Positions 1 through 9,164 of a stretch of 41,513 nt of DNA are shown here, piece after piece. The stretch lies in assembly GCF_007096385.1 (NCBI RefSeq), contig NZ_VJWL01000001.1:953292-994804 (forward strand), read 5' to 3'. The translations under genes and the position numbers were made by a program. Within the stretch, counting starts at the first letter, position 1. Each line of letters opens with the position of its first letter. The notes beneath the pieces were generated by a model, which did not search any database, was not told the origin of the DNA, and worked only from the letters and a program-made list of their open reading frames with translations. The stretch comes from Aliidiomarina halalkaliphila (GTDB lineage: Bacteria; Pseudomonadota; Gammaproteobacteria; Enterobacterales; Alteromonadaceae).

Positions 1-77
1 TCCCCAGTAGCTCAGTTGGTTAGAGCGGTGGACTGTTAATCCATGTGTCGTTGGTTCGAATCCAACCTGGGGAGCCA
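1..77 (+). tRNA. tRNA-Asn (GTT), copy 1
   Basis: Complete tRNA starting at the first base of the window. The acceptor arm TCCCCAG pairs with CTGGGGA, the anticodon loop CTGTTAATC carries GTT, the T-arm has GGTTCGAATCC, and the 3' GCCA end is encoded. It closely resembles gammaproteobacterial tRNA-Asn. Its promoter would lie outside the window. An identical copy follows 60 bases later. Confidence 0.97.
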
Positions 78-137
78 CTTGCTTAACACCCTCAAAATAA
101 ACGCTTTATCGCCTCAAGCGCAGCAGCGTAAAACGAT

Positions 138-214
138 TCCCCAGTAGCTCAGTTGGTTAGAGCGGTGGACTGTTAATCCATGTGTCGTTGGTTCGAATCC
201 AACCTGGGGAGCCA
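138..214 (+). tRNA. tRNA-Asn (GTT), copy 2
   Basis: Base-for-base identical to the copy at 1-77, including the encoded GCCA end. The 60-base spacer contains no obvious promoter or terminator, so the two are probably processed from one transcript that may begin upstream of the window. Identity of the copies suggests recent duplication or gene conversion. Confidence 0.97.
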
Positions 215-246
215 TCTTTTCGGCTCCATCTCCCATTTTTTCGTGC

Positions 247-383
247 CCAACGCACCGCGTTGGTGTCAGCCCTAGGTGCTCTAATCAAACTCCAACCAAC
301 GCTATGCGCCGGCTACGGATGCCTCGCGTACGAACTTTAGGTTTGTGGGATAAAGGAAGTTCGCTTCCAACGCGCTGCGGTGG
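247..383. repeat. Cluster of three CCAACGC palindromes
   Basis: The 169-base gap between the tRNA pair and the PAP2 gene holds no credible gene. It contains three copies of a 17-base inverted repeat of the form CCAACGC-NNN-GCGTTGG: a perfect one at 247-263, a degenerate one at 296-312 (right arm GCGCCGG), and one at 367-383 (right arm GCGGTGG) that abuts the PAP2 stop codon. Four more copies occur elsewhere in this window, all between genes. Confidence 0.7.
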
Positions 384-905
384 CTACAGGATCGCGACCA
401 CCAGAGCGGCGATGGCGGTGCCGAGAATGGCGCCTGCTATCACATCACTCGGATAATGAACCCCTAACGCAACACGAGAAATGGCCACGAGCGCAGCCCA
501 ACCGTAAAACAAAGGAGCCCACACAGGGAAACTGGCAATCACTAACGCTGCAAACAAGAATGCGGCAGTCGCATGACCAGAAGGAAAGGAAAATCGATCA
601 GCAGGTTTTATGACGGGTTTAACTTTGCGACGCAACCAGGGACGATCTCGCCGCAATAAGTTTTTCAATCCCATAAACAGCGGAATTTCGATAGCAAAAG
701 CAAGCAATGCGCGCTGAATAAACAGCAGACTACCCTCCACCGCGGCAATCGCAGCAAAGAGTGCAAACAAGGCATAATAAGGGCCATCACCACTGCGGGA
801 TAACCAAAATGCCAAGCGGCTTTTGCGAAGGCTGCGAGTCGATCGAAACAACCAATCAAAGGTTAATTCATCAAGCGCGCGCAACCGCGAAAAAAACTGA
901 GTCAC
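384..905 (-). CDS. PAP2-family membrane phosphatase
   Basis: 173-residue integral membrane protein of the PAP2 (type 2 phosphatidic acid phosphatase) superfamily, which removes phosphate from lipid phosphates or undecaprenyl diphosphate. All three signature motifs are present: K81-x6-R88-P89, P108-S-G-H111, and S143-R-x3-G-x-H150-x2-S-D154; the histidines are the expected catalytic residues. The remaining sequence is hydrophobic helices. The start is GTG at 905, supported by GAGG eight bases upstream. The length suits compact bacterial PAP2 phosphatases of the PgpB/YbjG/LpxE type. The substrate (phosphatidylglycerophosphate, undecaprenyl-PP or lipid A phosphate) cannot be decided from sequence alone. 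It stands alone, facing the tRNA genes and divergent from rsxA. Confidence 0.9.
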   Translation of the reverse strand: MTQFFSRLRALDELTFDWLFRSTRSLRKSRLAFWLSRSGDGPYYALFALFAAIAAVEGSLLFIQRALLAFAIEIPLFMGLKNLLRRDRPWLRRKVKPVIKPADRFSFPSGHATAAFLFAALVIASFPVWAPLFYGWAALVAISRVALGVHYPSDVIAGAILGTAIAALVVAIL

Positions 906-1026
906 ACAAACATCCTCGTAACTAAACTAACGCTCCCGCTAGCGCGTGAACCCATCAGTTTACTTGAAACCGCCCCACCTGCCTATGGATTCTCGGTTTT
1001 TCCAGAAAAAACCTACGTTCTGTAAG

Positions 1027-1055
1027 TTGTTTCCGAGCGCCTAAAAACGGATAAT
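1027..1055 (+). promoter_or_regulatory. Candidate sigma-70 promoter of the rsx operon
   Basis: TTGTTT at 1027-1032 and GATAAT at 1050-1055 are separated by 17 bases. The -10 matches consensus at five of six positions and the -35 at three. It lies about 50 bases before the rsxA start, in the only sizeable gap upstream of the operon. Judged by eye only. Confidence 0.4.
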
Positions 1056-1101
1056 AGCTAAAATTTCTTAGAATTCTCCTAACTATCGGTGCAGCACTGA
1101 C

Positions 1102-1686
1102 ATGACCGAAATCGTATTACTCCTGGTCGCGACCGTACTAGTGAACAACTTTGTGTTGGTCCAGTTCCTCGGCCTGTGCCCATTTATGGGGGTTTCCAAT
1201 AAACTGGAAACCGCCATTGGTATGTCGTTGGCAACCACATTTGTGCTCACATTGGCCTCAGTGAGCAGCTACCTCGTGAATCAATATATCTTGCAGCCAC
1301 TGGACTTAATGTCACTACGCACCTTAAGTTTTATCTTAGTGATTGCGGTGGTTGTGCAATTCACTGAAATGGTCGTGCATAAAACCAGCCCCACCCTGTA
1401 CCGATTACTTGGCATATTCTTACCGCTAATAACGTCGAACTGTGCCGTACTTGGGGTAGCCCTATTAAATGTGAACGAACAACACAACTTTATCGAATCT
1501 ATTGTGTACGGTTTTGGAGCCGCGGTTGGTTTCTCTCTGGTACTCATTCTTTTCTCTGCCCTACGCGAACGTATTGCTGCCGCCGACGTGCCCCTGCCCT
1601 TTAAGGGTGCTGCCATTGGCATGATTACCGCAGGCTTAATGTCGCTTGCCTTTATGGGCTTCGCCGGTCTGGTGAGCTTCTCATGA
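1102..1686 (+). CDS. rsxA: Electron transport complex subunit RsxA/RnfA
   Basis: 194-residue polytopic inner-membrane subunit of the Rsx/Rnf complex, close to the E. coli length of 193. The N-terminus ([20 protein letters not shown]) is characteristic of the family, and a second conserved membrane segment carries ITSNCAVLG, whose cysteine, with the one in GLCPFMG, is an Fe-S cluster ligand in studied Rnf complexes. RsxA pairs with RsxE in the membrane core. The complex couples electron transfer between NADH and ferredoxin or SoxR to ion movement; E. coli Rsx keeps SoxR reduced. First gene of rsxABCDGE-nth-rnt, overlapping rsxB by four bases. The start agrees with E. coli, although the upstream ribosome site is weak. 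Confidence 0.97.
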   Translation: MTEIVLLLVATVLVNNFVLVQFLGLCPFMGVSNKLETAIGMSLATTFVLTLASVSSYLVNQYILQPLDLMSLRTLSFILVIAVVVQFTEMVVHKTSPTLYRLLGIFLPLITSNCAVLGVALLNVNEQHNFIESIVYGFGAAVGFSLVLILFSALRERIAAADVPLPFKGAAIGMITAGLMSLAFMGFAGLVSFS

Positions 1687-2279
1687 GTTGGGTTCTTGGC
1701 ATCATTGCCTTATCCGTGCTCGCTCTGGTGGCAGGCCTGATCTTAGGGTTTGCCGCCATCCGTTTTCGGGTAGAAGGGGATCCCATTGTCGAACAGATCG
1801 ACCAGATTCTGCCGCAAACTCAATGCGGCCAATGCGGATACCCAGGTTGTCGTCCATACGCTCAAGCGATTGCCGATGGCGATGAAATCAATAAGTGCCC
1901 ACCCGGCGGACAAGCCACTATTGATCGCCTAGCGGATTTACTCGGCCGCGAGGCCAAGCCTCTCGATGCTGCCCACGGCGCGGAAGACGTGAAAAAGGTC
2001 GCGGTTATTCGTGAAGATGAATGTATCGGTTGCACCAAATGTATTCAGGCATGTCCGGTGGATGCCATTATTGGCGCCACCCGACAAATGCATACCGTGA
2101 TTGCCGATGAATGCACCGGCTGTGATTTATGCGTAGAACCCTGCCCGGTCGATTGTATTGATATGCTGCCGTTGCCGACTAAACCCGAGCGCTGGACGTG
2201 GAATTTAGAACAAATTCCGGTACAAAATATCACCGATGCAGCTGCCACAACCGAAACCTCTGAGCGAGGTCCAGCATGA
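1683..2279 (+). CDS. rsxB: Electron transport complex subunit RsxB/RnfB (Fe-S)
   Basis: 198-residue iron-sulfur subunit (about 192 in E. coli). An N-terminal membrane anchor (roughly residues 5-26) is followed by a 4Fe-4S motif of the CGQCGYPGC type near residues 49-57. Two ferredoxin-like clusters follow, [12 protein letters not shown] and [12 protein letters not shown]. RsxB carries electrons on the cytoplasmic face between RsxC and the membrane subunits. The gene starts inside the rsxA stop (ATGA overlap) and its own stop overlaps rsxC by four bases, indicating translational coupling and equal stoichiometry. The C-terminal 30 residues are poorly conserved in this family. Confidence 0.97.
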   Translation: MSWVLGIIALSVLALVAGLILGFAAIRFRVEGDPIVEQIDQILPQTQCGQCGYPGCRPYAQAIADGDEINKCPPGGQATIDRLADLLGREAKPLDAAHGAEDVKKVAVIREDECIGCTKCIQACPVDAIIGATRQMHTVIADECTGCDLCVEPCPVDCIDMLPLPTKPERWTWNLEQIPVQNITDAAATTETSERGPA

Positions 2280-4168
2280 GTCAGGTGCAAAAATACAACG
2301 GCCAAGATGCAGACATCCAACTGTGGACCTTCCCAGGGGGAATTCATCCACCGGAACGCAAAGCCCCTGCTAACCAGGAGCCCATTCGCCGCTTTCCCTT
2401 GGCAGATGAATTTATAATTCCTTTGCGCCAGCATATTGGCGCCCTTAGCGAAGTGCAGGTCTCTGTAGGCGATCACGTTCGTAAAGGCGATTTATTAAGC
2501 GCACCGGGTATTGAACACGGGCTCCCCGTGCACGCACCTACCTCCGGAGAGATTATCGAGATTGGCGAGTTTCCGCTAAATCATCCGTCTGGGCTATCCG
2601 GCCCTGGCATTCGCTTACGCAGCGATCATGAGGACACTTGGGGTCAACGGCATCCTCTTCCTGATTACCGTAATCAGAGTCATCTCACCGTACTCGAACA
2701 TTTGCAGCGCATGGGTATTGCCGGGCTCGGCGGCGCTGGATTCCCCACCGCACGGAAAGTCGCCGGCGCTCGCGGTATTGATTGTTTAATTATTAATGGC
2801 GCAGAGTGCGAGCCTTATATTGCTGCCGATGACCGCCTCATGCGCGAACACGCCGCCGAAATTGTTCGTGGCAGCCTGATATTGCAATGGATGACGCACG
2901 CGAGTTCCATTCTTATTGCCATTGAAGACAATAAACCGGAAGCCATTGCCGCCATGCGTGAGGCCGTGGCCCAAACACGTGAGCAACTTTCGGCAGAGCA
3001 ACAGTCTGATTTTGTACTGAAAGTGGTGGTGATTCCGACGAAATACCCCTCTGGTGGCGAACGCCAGCTCATTCAAATTCTGACTGGAAAACAAGTGCCC
3101 GCCCATGGTCTACCCGCGGATATCGGCATTTTAATGCATAACACGGGCACCGCTTGGGCCATTTGCCGCGCGATCGAACATGGCGAGCCGCTGCTAGAGC
3201 GTGTTGTGACTCTGACCGGCGAATCAATTGGCAGCCCCTGCACCGCGTGGGTTCCCTTAGGCACCCCAGTGCAACATGTGCTCGCACACGTTGACTTCAC
3301 ACCCGAAGCACAGCAACGGGTGATTATCGGTGGTCCGATGATGGGCTTTACCCTGCCCCATTTACAGGTGCCGGTGATCAAAACGACTAACTGTATCCTT
3401 GCCCCAACCCGCAAAGAGCTCCCACCCGCAGGCCAGGAAATGCCCTGCATTCGGTGTGGCGCCTGTGCGGATGTATGCCCTGCAAGCTTATTACCTCAGC
3501 AACTGTATTGGCTTGCCAACGCCCAAGACTACGACGGATTGAAAGCACATCACCTTGCCGATTGCATTGAATGCGGTGCCTGTGCTTACGTATGCCCAAG
3601 CGAAATTCCATTGGTTCAATATTACCGCCAAGCCAAAGCCGAAATGCGCGAACAAGCCATTGAACATCATAAAGCAGAGATTGCACGGCAGCGCTTTGAG
3701 GCACGCCAGGCACGGCTTGAGCGGGAGAAAGAAGAGCGCTTAGAACGCCACGCACAAGCGGCAAAAGCCCGCGAAGAAGCATTGGCCGCGCGCAAACAAC
3801 AAGCCGAACAGCGCTCGGCAAGTGGCACAACTGACGATGCCATGCCAGACGCCAACTCGGACCCTGTCGCTTCAGCAGTCGCCCGCGCCAAGGCACGCAA
3901 AGCCGAGCGTGAGGCCGCCCGTAACGAAGAAAGTTCGGCGGTGACAGGCACTGATACTGTTCAAGCTCAGGATCCGAAGAAGGCTGCCGTCGCTGCGGCA
4001 GTCGCGAGAGCGAAAGCTCGCAAAGAAGCGCAAGCTGCAGCTCAGAAAGATACAGAAACAAACACCGAGGCGTCTACCCCCGAAGATAAGAAAAAAGCCG
4101 CCGTAGCCGCCGCTGTTGCTCGGGCCAAAGCTCGCAAAGCAGCGAAACAGAAGGACGAGGATTCATGA
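2276..4168 (+). CDS. rsxC: Electron transport complex subunit RsxC/RnfC
   Basis: 630-residue peripheral subunit expected to bind NADH and FMN and pass electrons to RsxB. Visible are the GLGGAGFP glycine-rich motif near residue 160, a second nucleotide/SLBB-type region, and two 4Fe-4S motifs, [12 protein letters not shown] and [12 protein letters not shown], at about residues 395-450. A long charged helix follows. The C-terminal tail has three repeats ending in VARAKARK, starting near residues 529, 566 and 604, preceded by DP or DKK. E. coli RsxC has a comparable but longer Ala/Lys/Glu-rich tail, so the tail is a family trait of variable length. It overlaps rsxB and rsxD by four bases each. 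Confidence 0.97.
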   Translation: MSQVQKYNGQDADIQLWTFPGGIHPPERKAPANQEPIRRFPLADEFIIPLRQHIGALSEVQVSVGDHVRKGDLLSAPGIEHGLPVHAPTSGEIIEIGEFPLNHPSGLSGPGIRLRSDHEDTWGQRHPLPDYRNQSHLTVLEHLQRMGIAGLGGAGFPTARKVAGARGIDCLIINGAECEPYIAADDRLMREHAAEIVRGSLILQWMTHASSILIAIEDNKPEAIAAMREAVAQTREQLSAEQQSDFVLKVVVIPTKYPSGGERQLIQILTGKQVPAHGLPADIGILMHNTGTAWAICRAIEHGEPLLERVVTLTGESIGSPCTAWVPLGTPVQHVLAHVDFTPEAQQRVIIGGPMMGFTLPHLQVPVIKTTNCILAPTRKELPPAGQEMPCIRCGACADVCPASLLPQQLYWLANAQDYDGLKAHHLADCIECGACAYVCPSEIPLVQYYRQAKAEMREQAIEHHKAEIARQRFEARQARLEREKEERLERHAQAAKAREEALAARKQQAEQRSASGTTDDAMPDANSDPVASAVARAKARKAEREAARNEESSAVTGTDTVQAQDPKKAAVAAAVARAKARKEAQAAAQKDTETNTEASTPEDKKKAAVAAAVARAKARKAAKQKDEDS

Positions 4169-5241
4169 GTTTCTTTATCGCCTCATCACCACACCATCAC
4201 ATGCGCCGCAATACGGCTGACTTAATGCGCTTGGTACTGCTTGCGATGGTCCCCGGTGTACTCGCCCAATGGTATTTTTTTGGTTGGGGCGTCATTCTCC
4301 AGATCGCGCTCGCCATTAGTGTTGCCCTTGCCGCCGAAGCGTTGTGTTTGCTTGCCCGTAATCGCGAGGCCAGTAGCGGCCTGCGCGACTATACCGCAGT
4401 GGTCACAGCTGCCCTATTAGCGATCAGTATTCCGCCACTCGCGCCATGGTGGGTGATTGTCATAGGTACCCTATTCTCCATCGTGATCGTCAAACACCTC
4501 TTTGGTGGCGTAGGCCATAATATTTTTAACCCCGCTATGGCGGGTTATGTGTTGCTGCTAATATCGTTTCCAGCACAAATGACCAGTTGGCTTCCCCCAG
4601 TGACCATTGCCCATGAATTACCGGGGTTTTGGGATAGTGTGCGTTTACTGTTGTTTGGATTCACCGGTGATGGTTACAGTTTAGAGCAGATTCGACACGT
4701 GGATACGGGCGCAATGCTTGATGCGGTTGTCATGGCCACACCTCTTGACCACATCAAAACCGAATTGGCACAAGGTTTTACTTTGTCGGAAGCCAAGGGC
4801 GCCGTTATTTTCCAAGGCGTCGCAGGTTCCGGCTGGCAATGGGTGAACCTTGCTTACCTCGCGGGTGGTTTATATCTGTTGAAACAGCGTGTGATTAGCT
4901 GGCACATTCCCGGGGCGTTATTGGGCACCTTAGCGGTGTTTGCCCTCTTAGGTGCCGTATTTGCCCCAGATCAACTGCCTAACGTGGATATTCATCTGTT
5001 TAGTGGCGCCACCATGCTGGCTGCTTTCTTTATCGCGACCGATCCCGTATCAGCGGCAACCTCCACGCGGGGGAAGTTGATATACGCAGCGCTCATCGGC
5101 CTTCTCATTTATGTGATTCGGACGTGGGGCGGTTACCCAGACGCTGTTGCCTTTGCGGTGCTGTTAGCTAATCTCTGCGTGCCGGTCATTGACCAGTACA
5201 CTAAACCCACCGCCTACGGTCACCACGAGGAGCGCAGCTGA
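4165..5241 (+). CDS. rsxD: Electron transport complex subunit RsxD/RnfD
   Basis: 358-residue membrane subunit (352 in E. coli) with about ten hydrophobic segments. Thr192 in the VVMATPL stretch sits where RnfD covalently binds FMN (Thr187 in Vibrio cholerae). The usual S/TGAT motif is degenerate here, but the threonine and the following PL are kept. The conserved segment GGVGHNIFNPAMAGY (about 114-128) and FIATDPVSAATSTRGK near residue 290 support the family call. The gene overlaps rsxC by four bases and shares one base with rsxG (TGATG junction). Confidence 0.96.
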   Translation: MSFFIASSPHHHMRRNTADLMRLVLLAMVPGVLAQWYFFGWGVILQIALAISVALAAEALCLLARNREASSGLRDYTAVVTAALLAISIPPLAPWWVIVIGTLFSIVIVKHLFGGVGHNIFNPAMAGYVLLLISFPAQMTSWLPPVTIAHELPGFWDSVRLLLFGFTGDGYSLEQIRHVDTGAMLDAVVMATPLDHIKTELAQGFTLSEAKGAVIFQGVAGSGWQWVNLAYLAGGLYLLKQRVISWHIPGALLGTLAVFALLGAVFAPDQLPNVDIHLFSGATMLAAFFIATDPVSAATSTRGKLIYAALIGLLIYVIRTWGGYPDAVAFAVLLANLCVPVIDQYTKPTAYGHHEERS

Positions 5242-5897
5242 TGCTAAAAACCATGCAGAAAAACGGCGTTATTCTCGGTACCTTTGCGGTGCTCGCCACC
5301 ACCTTAATTATCATTGCCCAATTGCTTACAGCAGATCGCATCGAAGCCCAACAACGTCAGGAACTGATGCGTACGTTAAATACGTTAATTCCTGCAACAC
5401 TGCACGATAACGATTTATACAGCGATTGCGTGTTACTTCAGCGACCCGACATTTTAGGGCTCGCAGAGCAACCCGTATATCGTGCACGCATCGAGGGTGT
5501 GCCTAGCGCATTGGCAATTCGAACCACAGCCCCCGATGGCTACAGCGGTCAAATTCATATGTTAGTGGCCCTCACGCCACAAGGTGTGGTGAAAGGCGTT
5601 CGCGTACTCCAGCACCGTGAGACTCCGGGCCTAGGCGATAAAATTGAAGTGGAACGACATCCTTGGATTCTTAGTTTCGACGGTCAGCGTATGCGCAGCG
5701 AGAACGATGCGCGTTGGACAGTCCGCCGCGACGGAGGGATGTTCGATCAGTTTACTGGGGCCACCATTACGCCGCGGGCAGTGGTCAATGCCGTGGCTCG
5801 CACGACCTGGTTTGCACAATCGGAAATGGATGCGTTATTTTCTGCGCCATCAAACTGTTTGGGCGACCCAGAACAATGGTTTGAGGATCAATCATGA
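5241..5897 (+). CDS. rsxG: Electron transport complex subunit RsxG/RnfG
   Basis: 218-residue subunit (206 in E. coli) with one N-terminal membrane anchor (about residues 10-30) and a periplasmic FMN-binding domain. The flavinylation motif TGAT spans residues 172-175, with Thr175 the expected attachment site, the same number as reported for V. cholerae RnfG. The preceding [11 protein letters not shown] stretch near residue 125 is also conserved in the family. A flavin transferase (ApbE) would be needed for FMN attachment; none is encoded in this window. It overlaps rsxE by four bases. Confidence 0.96.
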   Translation: MLKTMQKNGVILGTFAVLATTLIIIAQLLTADRIEAQQRQELMRTLNTLIPATLHDNDLYSDCVLLQRPDILGLAEQPVYRARIEGVPSALAIRTTAPDGYSGQIHMLVALTPQGVVKGVRVLQHRETPGLGDKIEVERHPWILSFDGQRMRSENDARWTVRRDGGMFDQFTGATITPRAVVNAVARTTWFAQSEMDALFSAPSNCLGDPEQWFEDQS

Positions 5898-6592
5898 GTA
5901 GCGAATACCAAACCTTAACCAAAAACGGCTTATGGGAAAATAACCCCGCATTGGTGCAATTGCTTGGATTGTGCCCATTGCTCGCCGTCACCGGTACCGT
6001 GACCAATGCGTTAGGCTTGGGCATCGCCACCATGTTGGTCTTAATCGGTTCCAATGTAACCGTCTCTTTGGTGCGCAATTTTGTCCCAAAAGAAATCCGA
6101 ATTCCGGTGTTCGTGATTGTGATTGCCACTTTTGTTACCTTGGTAGAGCTACTGATGAACGCCTTCACCTATGGCCTCTATATGGCCTTAGGTATTTTTA
6201 TCCCACTGATTGTAACCAACTGTGCCATTATCGGTCGCGCGGAAGCTTATGCGTCTAAAAATCCATGGCCTCAAGCCGCTTTCGATGGCTTTATGATGGG
6301 ATTAGGCTTTGCTTGCGTGCTCGTCGCCCTTGGCGCGATGCGCGAGCTGCTCGGTCAAGGAACGCTCTTTGATGGTGCGGAGATGCTTTTAGGGGAATGG
6401 GCACGGGAACTGCGCATTCAGATTGTCCAGTTTGATTATCCGCTATTACTGGCCATTCTTCCGCCCGGGGCCTTTATTGGCATGGGCTTTTTAATTGCAG
6501 GTAAAAACTGGCTCGACGGACGACGCCTCCAGAAAGCGCAACAATCGCCGGTCGTGAAAGCGCAACGCGCGCGGGTCACCACCGTAAACTAA
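5894..6592 (+). CDS. rsxE: Electron transport complex subunit RsxE/RnfE
   Basis: 232-residue polytopic membrane subunit (231 in E. coli), homologous to RsxA and forming an inverted-topology pair with it. The shared motifs are visible: [17 protein letters not shown] near residue 17, and [14 protein letters not shown] near residue 108, each with the membrane cysteine expected to ligate the intramembrane Fe-S cluster. Last rsx gene; nth begins 25 bases later, so the two are probably cotranscribed as in E. coli. Confidence 0.96.
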   Translation: MSSEYQTLTKNGLWENNPALVQLLGLCPLLAVTGTVTNALGLGIATMLVLIGSNVTVSLVRNFVPKEIRIPVFVIVIATFVTLVELLMNAFTYGLYMALGIFIPLIVTNCAIIGRAEAYASKNPWPQAAFDGFMMGLGFACVLVALGAMRELLGQGTLFDGAEMLLGEWARELRIQIVQFDYPLLLAILPPGAFIGMGFLIAGKNWLDGRRLQKAQQSPVVKAQRARVTTVN

Positions 6593-6617
6593 TAAAAAGA
6601 CGCTATTTGAATCGCTT

Positions 6618-7253
6618 ATGAATCAACAAAAACGGATTGAAATACTCACGCGGCTGCGCGATGCCAATCCCAATCCCACAACGGAACTGAATTTTAGTAA
6701 TCCCTTTGAGCTGTTGATCGCCGTATTGCTCTCGGCGCAAGCCACCGATGTTGGGGTCAACAAAGCCACGGGCCCTTTGTTTCAGGTCGCCAACAACCCT
6801 GCAGATATGCTTGCACTTGGGGTGGCCGGGGTAAAAGACTATATAAAAACCATCGGTTTGTTTAATACCAAAGCCGAAAATGTGATTAAAACCTGTCGCA
6901 TCTTAGTGGAGCAACATCAAGGTGTGGTGCCTGAAGATAGAGCCGCCCTCGAAGCTTTACCCGGGGTCGGCCGTAAAACCGCCAACGTTGTGCTGAATAC
7001 GGCCTTTGGCTGGCCCACAATCGCAGTGGATACGCATATCTACCGCGTGAGTAACCGCACCAAATTTGCTCCCGGTAAAACCGTAGAGGCCGTGGAGCAG
7101 AAATTATTAAAAGTGGTGCCTGCTGAATTTAAAGTGGATGTACACCACTGGCTTATTTTACATGGCCGCTATACCTGTATTGCACGCAAACCTCGCTGCG
7201 GATCATGTATCATCGAAGATCTGTGTGAATTTAAAGACAAAATTGATATTTAA
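6618..7253 (+). CDS. nth: Endonuclease III (DNA glycosylase/AP lyase)
   Basis: 211 residues, the same length as E. coli Nth. It excises oxidised pyrimidines and cleaves the abasic site. The helix-hairpin-helix LPGVGRKTA (114-122) contains the catalytic Lys120, and VDTHIYR contains the catalytic Asp138. The 4Fe-4S cluster cysteines are Cys187, Cys194, Cys197 and Cys203, in the canonical C-x6-C-x2-C-x5-C spacing. Linkage to rsx is conserved in E. coli; one suggestion is a shared need for redox and Fe-S maintenance, but this is inference. It is followed by rnt after eight bases. Confidence 0.98.
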   Translation: MNQQKRIEILTRLRDANPNPTTELNFSNPFELLIAVLLSAQATDVGVNKATGPLFQVANNPADMLALGVAGVKDYIKTIGLFNTKAENVIKTCRILVEQHQGVVPEDRAALEALPGVGRKTANVVLNTAFGWPTIAVDTHIYRVSNRTKFAPGKTVEAVEQKLLKVVPAEFKVDVHHWLILHGRYTCIARKPRCGSCIIEDLCEFKDKIDI

Positions 7254-7261
7254 GGATAGAA

Positions 7262-7933
7262 ATGACGACCACAAAACCGCTGATCAAAGATCGCTTTCGC
7301 GGCTATCTCCCCGTCGTCATTGACGTAGAAACCGCCGGCTTTCATGCCAGCACCGATGCGCTATTAGAAATCGCGGCCGTGATTGTCGATTTTAACGACG
7401 ACGGCGATCTCGTGCCTGTCGCTACCCACCATGCCCATGTGGAGCCTTTCGAGGGTGCCAATATTGAGCAAGCTGCAATAGAGTTTAACGGCATCGACCC
7501 GTTTAATCCGCTCCGTGGCGCAGTGCCCGAGCGAGATGCCTTACATGGGATGTTTAAGGCCATTCGCAAAGCCCAGAAAGACGCAGGGTGTCAACGGTGT
7601 GTGTTGGTAGGTCACAATGCCACCTTCGATTTAGGCTTTGTGATGGCAGCCGCAGAGCGTGCAGGATTAAAGCGCAATCCGTTCCATCCCTTTGTTACCT
7701 TCGATACCTCAGCAATGGCGGCCCTCACCCTCGGGCAAACCGTTCTTGTGAAAGCGTGTCAGGCCGCAGGCATTCCATTCGATGGAAAAGCCGCACATAG
7801 CGCGCTGTACGACACCGAGCGCACCGCTGAGCTATTCTGCTGGATGGTGAACCGTTATCGCGCATTGGGTGGCTGGCCGGTGCATACAGAGACAGATGCC
7901 GACACGGACGATGACTCGGATCGCGACCGCTGA
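7262..7933 (+). CDS. rnt: Ribonuclease T
   Basis: 223-residue DEDDh 3'-5' exoribonuclease (215 in E. coli), which trims the CCA ends of tRNA and matures 5S and 23S rRNA. Exo I motif DVETAG gives Asp21 and Glu23, Exo II is [10 protein letters not shown], and Exo III is [13 protein letters not shown], with the catalytic histidine. The last ten or so residues are an acidic D/T/R tail. AGGA lies five bases before the ATG. In E. coli rnt lies near grxD and sodB, and that neighbourhood is partly kept here. A strong two-way terminator follows. Confidence 0.97.
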   Translation: MTTTKPLIKDRFRGYLPVVIDVETAGFHASTDALLEIAAVIVDFNDDGDLVPVATHHAHVEPFEGANIEQAAIEFNGIDPFNPLRGAVPERDALHGMFKAIRKAQKDAGCQRCVLVGHNATFDLGFVMAAAERAGLKRNPFHPFVTFDTSAMAALTLGQTVLVKACQAAGIPFDGKAAHSALYDTERTAELFCWMVNRYRALGGWPVHTETDADTDDDSDRDR

Positions 7934-7997
7934 TGGCAATGGCCCCGTGCCGGTACCTAACACCTGTCTTGGCAACAGCTCGAATCTTGCCCAGTAT

Positions 7998-8014
7998 TCA
8001 ACGCATCGCGTTAT
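7998..8014. repeat. CAACGC palindrome copy 4
   Basis: TCAACGC-ATC-GCGTTAT, a copy of the 17-base inverted repeat with the outer two bases of the right arm lost. It lies just upstream of the rnt/peroxiredoxin terminator. Confidence 0.6.
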
Positions 8015-8032
8015 CTACTTAGCGAGCCACAT

Positions 8033-8063
8033 AAAAAAAACCGCGCCGAAAGCGCGGTTTTTT
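8033..8063. terminator. Bidirectional terminator between rnt and the peroxiredoxin gene
   Basis: The stem CCGCGC/GCGCGG with loop CGAAA is flanked by an A-run on the left and a T-run on the right, giving an intrinsic terminator on both strands. The genes on either side converge, so it should end both transcripts. Confidence 0.92.
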
Positions 8064-8072
8064 ATTCGGTAG

Positions 8073-8089
8073 TCAACGCATCGCGTTGG
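8073..8089. repeat. CAACGC palindrome copy 5
   Basis: TCAACGC-ATC-GCGTTGG, nearly perfect, on the other side of the terminator from copy 4 and 22 bases beyond the peroxiredoxin stop. Copies 4 and 5 share the ATC centre and therefore bracket the terminator symmetrically. Confidence 0.65.
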
Positions 8090-8110
8090 CCACAATCATC
8101 GGTTCAAGGC

Positions 8111-8716
8111 TTACAGCTTGCCGCTGTTTTTGCTCAGGTATGCAGCAACGCCTTCTGCGTCTGCTTTCATACCTTCGTCGCCTTTGTTCCAACCGGCAGG
8201 GCACACTTCACCGTGCTCTTGGTGGAAGGCCAACGCATCAACCATACGCAGCATTTCGTCTACGTTACGGCCAAGTGGCAGATCGTTGATCACTTGATGA
8301 CGCACCATACCGTCTTCGTCGATTAAGAACGAACCACGGAAGGCAACGCCCGCTTCTGGATGCTCTACATCGTACGCTTTACAGATTTCATGCTTCACGT
8401 CAGCAACAAGTGGGTATTTCACTTCACCGATACCACCCTTGTCTACTGGCGTGTTACGCCATGCGTGATGCGAGAATTGTGAGTCGATAGACACACCAAT
8501 CACCTGCACGCCACGGCTTTCAAACTCAGCCAAACGCTTGTCGAATGCGATAAGCTCAGAAGGACATACGAAAGTGAAGTCCAACGGATAGAAGAAAAGC
8601 ACTGCTTTTTTACCGCGGATATGGTCGCTTAAAGTGAAGTTATCAACAATTTCACCGGTACCCAATACTGCAGCAGCAGTAAAGTCAGGGGCCTGGCGGC
8701 CAACTAATACAGCCAT
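8111..8716 (-). CDS. Typical 2-Cys peroxiredoxin (AhpC/TSA family)
   Basis: 201-residue thiol peroxidase that reduces hydrogen peroxide and organic hydroperoxides. The peroxidatic Cys51 lies in DFTFVCP and the resolving Cys172 in GEVCPAGW, so both cysteines of a typical 2-Cys enzyme are present. The GG(I/L)G segment near residue 94 and a long C-terminal helix resemble sensitive-type eukaryotic and bacterial Prx. No AhpF reductase lies nearby, so thioredoxin is the probable electron donor. It is downstream of grxD on the same strand, with an inverted repeat in the 79-base gap, and divergent sodB completes an oxidative-stress group. Confidence 0.95.
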   Translation of the reverse strand: MAVLVGRQAPDFTAAAVLGTGEIVDNFTLSDHIRGKKAVLFFYPLDFTFVCPSELIAFDKRLAEFESRGVQVIGVSIDSQFSHHAWRNTPVDKGGIGEVKYPLVADVKHEICKAYDVEHPEAGVAFRGSFLIDEDGMVRHQVINDLPLGRNVDEMLRMVDALAFHQEHGEVCPAGWNKGDEGMKADAEGVAAYLSKNSGKL

Positions 8717-8758
8717 GTAGATCTCCGTTTTTTAATGAAAAAATAGTTATAAAGCTAC

Positions 8759-8777
8759 GCTTTCGATCATCGAAAGC
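8759..8777. promoter_or_regulatory. Perfect 9-bp inverted repeat upstream of the peroxiredoxin gene
   Basis: GCTTTCGAT-C-ATCGAAAGC lies between the grxD stop and the peroxiredoxin start. On the minus strand it is followed, after a short gap, by TATAAC and then a T-rich run. It may be a weak grxD terminator or an operator over the peroxiredoxin promoter; the sequence does not settle which. It does not match the spaced ATAG/CTAT pattern of OxyR sites. Confidence 0.45.
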
Positions 8778-8795
8778 AACGAGTTACTTAAATAC

Positions 8796-9164
8796 TTATT
8801 CAGCCGACGGTTCATCATCAACGGCCGGCGCCGCTTCTTCAATGAGCGGTTGTAGTTCGTTTTGCTGGAACATTTCTAAAATAATGTCGCAGCCACCAAT
8901 AAGCTCACCCTTTACCCACAATTGTGGGAACGTAGGCCAATTGGCAATGCGCGGTAATTCCGCACGGATGTCAGGATTCTGCAAGATATCCACATACGCG
9001 AACGGCTTACCACAGGCCATTAACGCCTGCGAGGCCTGAGCGGAGAAACCACAGCTCGGAAGCTTTGGTGAGCCTTTCATATACAGCAGCACGGGGTTTT
9101 CTTCGATTTGCTGACGAATACGAGCTTCGGTATCTTGCGCTTGTTCTGGTTGCATATCTTGCAT
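8796..9164 (-). CDS. grxD: Monothiol glutaredoxin Grx4
   Basis: 122 residues from the chosen start (115 in E. coli). Grx4 binds a bridging 2Fe-2S cluster with glutathione and works in Fe-S cluster trafficking. The CGFS active site is at residues 38-41, in KGSPKLPSCGFS, and the WPTFPQLWVKGELIGG glutathione-binding segment is intact. A longer frame runs to 9233, but the ATG at 9164 has AAGGAG five bases upstream and fits the family N-terminus, so the extension is rejected. The C-terminal tail is acidic, as in E. coli. Confidence 0.96.
   Translation of the reverse strand: MQDMQPEQAQDTEARIRQQIEENPVLLYMKGSPKLPSCGFSAQASQALMACGKPFAYVDILQNPDIRAELPRIANWPTFPQLWVKGELIGGCDIILEMFQQNELQPLIEEAAPAVDDEPSAE

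Noticed and set aside
1-214. Direct repeat that could suggest a CRISPR or integration site
   Set aside because: The repeated units are complete functional tRNA-Asn genes; there are only two, with no integrase or array.
380-613. 77-residue plus-strand frame at the PAP2 gene
   Set aside because: Lies antisense to the PAP2 signature motifs and resembles no protein family.
1124-1137. TGGTCGCGACC in rsxA as a FadR site
   Set aside because: The half-sites are spaced one base too far apart and it is inside a coding region.
3387-4061. 224-residue minus-strand frame opposite rsxC
   Set aside because: Shadow of the Ala/Lys-rich rsxC tail; its Leu/Arg-rich composition is what that sequence gives when read antisense.
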